Assembly (NCBI GenBank): GCA_036365145.1 | Contig: JAEOAD010002712.1 | Coordinates: 2,375,001-2,439,000, forward strand | Source: Orientallactaga sibirica | Lineage: Eukaryota; Chordata; Mammalia; Rodentia; Dipodidae | DNA: 64,000 nucleotides | Direction of reading: 5' to 3' | Part shown: positions 63,521-64,000 of the stretch, one piece after another | Layout of the letters: the number at the start of each line of letters is the position of its first letter | How positions within the stretch are numbered: the first letter of the stretch is position 1 | Position numbers and translations under genes: made by a program | Notes under the pieces: generated by a model | Told to the model about the DNA's origin: nothing | What the model saw: only the letters and a program-made list of their open reading frames with translations | The model's database searches: none

Positions 63521-64000
63521 CTATGGAATTGTCAGGTGCTTTTGGGATAAGGGGGGACGGTCTGCCAGTTCTGCCCACTCTGGGCAAAGATAGGGCACAC
63601 TACAACCTTGCCCGAGGCCAGGGAGGGCCAGCTCCATCACCAGAGTGGGTTCCCGACGATAAGGTCAGCTGCAGCCCCCACAGCCCAAGGTCCCTGGCCA
63701 TGTCCAACAGCCCAGGCCAGCTTCCTCACAGTCCCAGCCCGTGTTTAGCAATGCCCAACACTTGACCACTCATGACCAGCCCACTTCACCATCCCTGAAT
63801 GCATCGACAATTTCAGAACTGGTCTGCAGGCCGCTGCAAGGTGATGTTGGAGTTCAAGCAGTCCTTGGATTTCAGGATTAATAGAAAGTAGCTTCACTGG
63901 GGTCAGCGGGCTCACTGGAGGAACTGGTTGCATGGTTCCCCGCTTGCTCCATCCAGAACATCTCCTCCCTTAATCCCCCTGGAAGGTATTCACTCCTTGA
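63521..64000. other. Unique right-edge sequence
   Basis: No exon or repeat recognised up to the window end. Confidence 0.35.

Overview
The window is nuclear DNA from a rodent. It is dense in 7SL-derived B1 SINEs, tRNA-derived SINEs resembling the DIP/B2 superfamily of jerboas and relatives, ID and ID-B1 composites, and MaLR LTR remnants, with a few older MIR fragments. The tRNA-SINE type makes a dipodoid rodent (jerboa-like) my best guess. That is an inference from repeat content, not from a database match.

One protein-coding gene can be supported: BATF3, a short bZIP transcription factor, on the + strand. It has three coding exons (2509-2565, 5556-5660, 16648-16830), clean GT/AG junctions and a 114-residue predicted product. 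Its promoter lies in a CpG island (about 2150-2960) with tandem GC boxes. A short 3' UTR ends near an AATAAA at 17117. BATF3 partners JUN proteins and IRF4/IRF8 and is required for cross-presenting cDC1 dendritic cells.

Layout: 1-2100 is repeat-rich upstream DNA. 2150-17140 is BATF3, with two introns; the second (about 11 kb) is crowded with SINEs and LTR remnants, and one SINE ends only 25 bases before exon 3. 17140-20870 is mostly low-repeat intergenic sequence. 20872-23452 is a 2.6 kb minisatellite with a 40-base unit. 23690-47560 is SINE-rich intergenic DNA with several LTR-like pieces. 48845-49290 is an isolated CpG island with a good splice donor at its right edge. 54178-55073 is a GC-rich minisatellite with a 39-base unit full of CACGTG. 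58340-60085 looks like LINE-1 3' tail material, including a 568-base tandem duplication. The last 4 kb are mainly unique sequence with a MIR and an LTR-like element.

Mammalian gene order known from human and mouse puts NSL1 on the left of BATF3 and GARIN4 (FAM71A) then ATF3 on the right. I see no exon of any of these here, so they should lie just outside. The points most worth a second look are the two minisatellites, the orphan CpG island, the SINE pressed against BATF3 exon 3, and the G-rich polypurine tract just after BATF3 exon 1.
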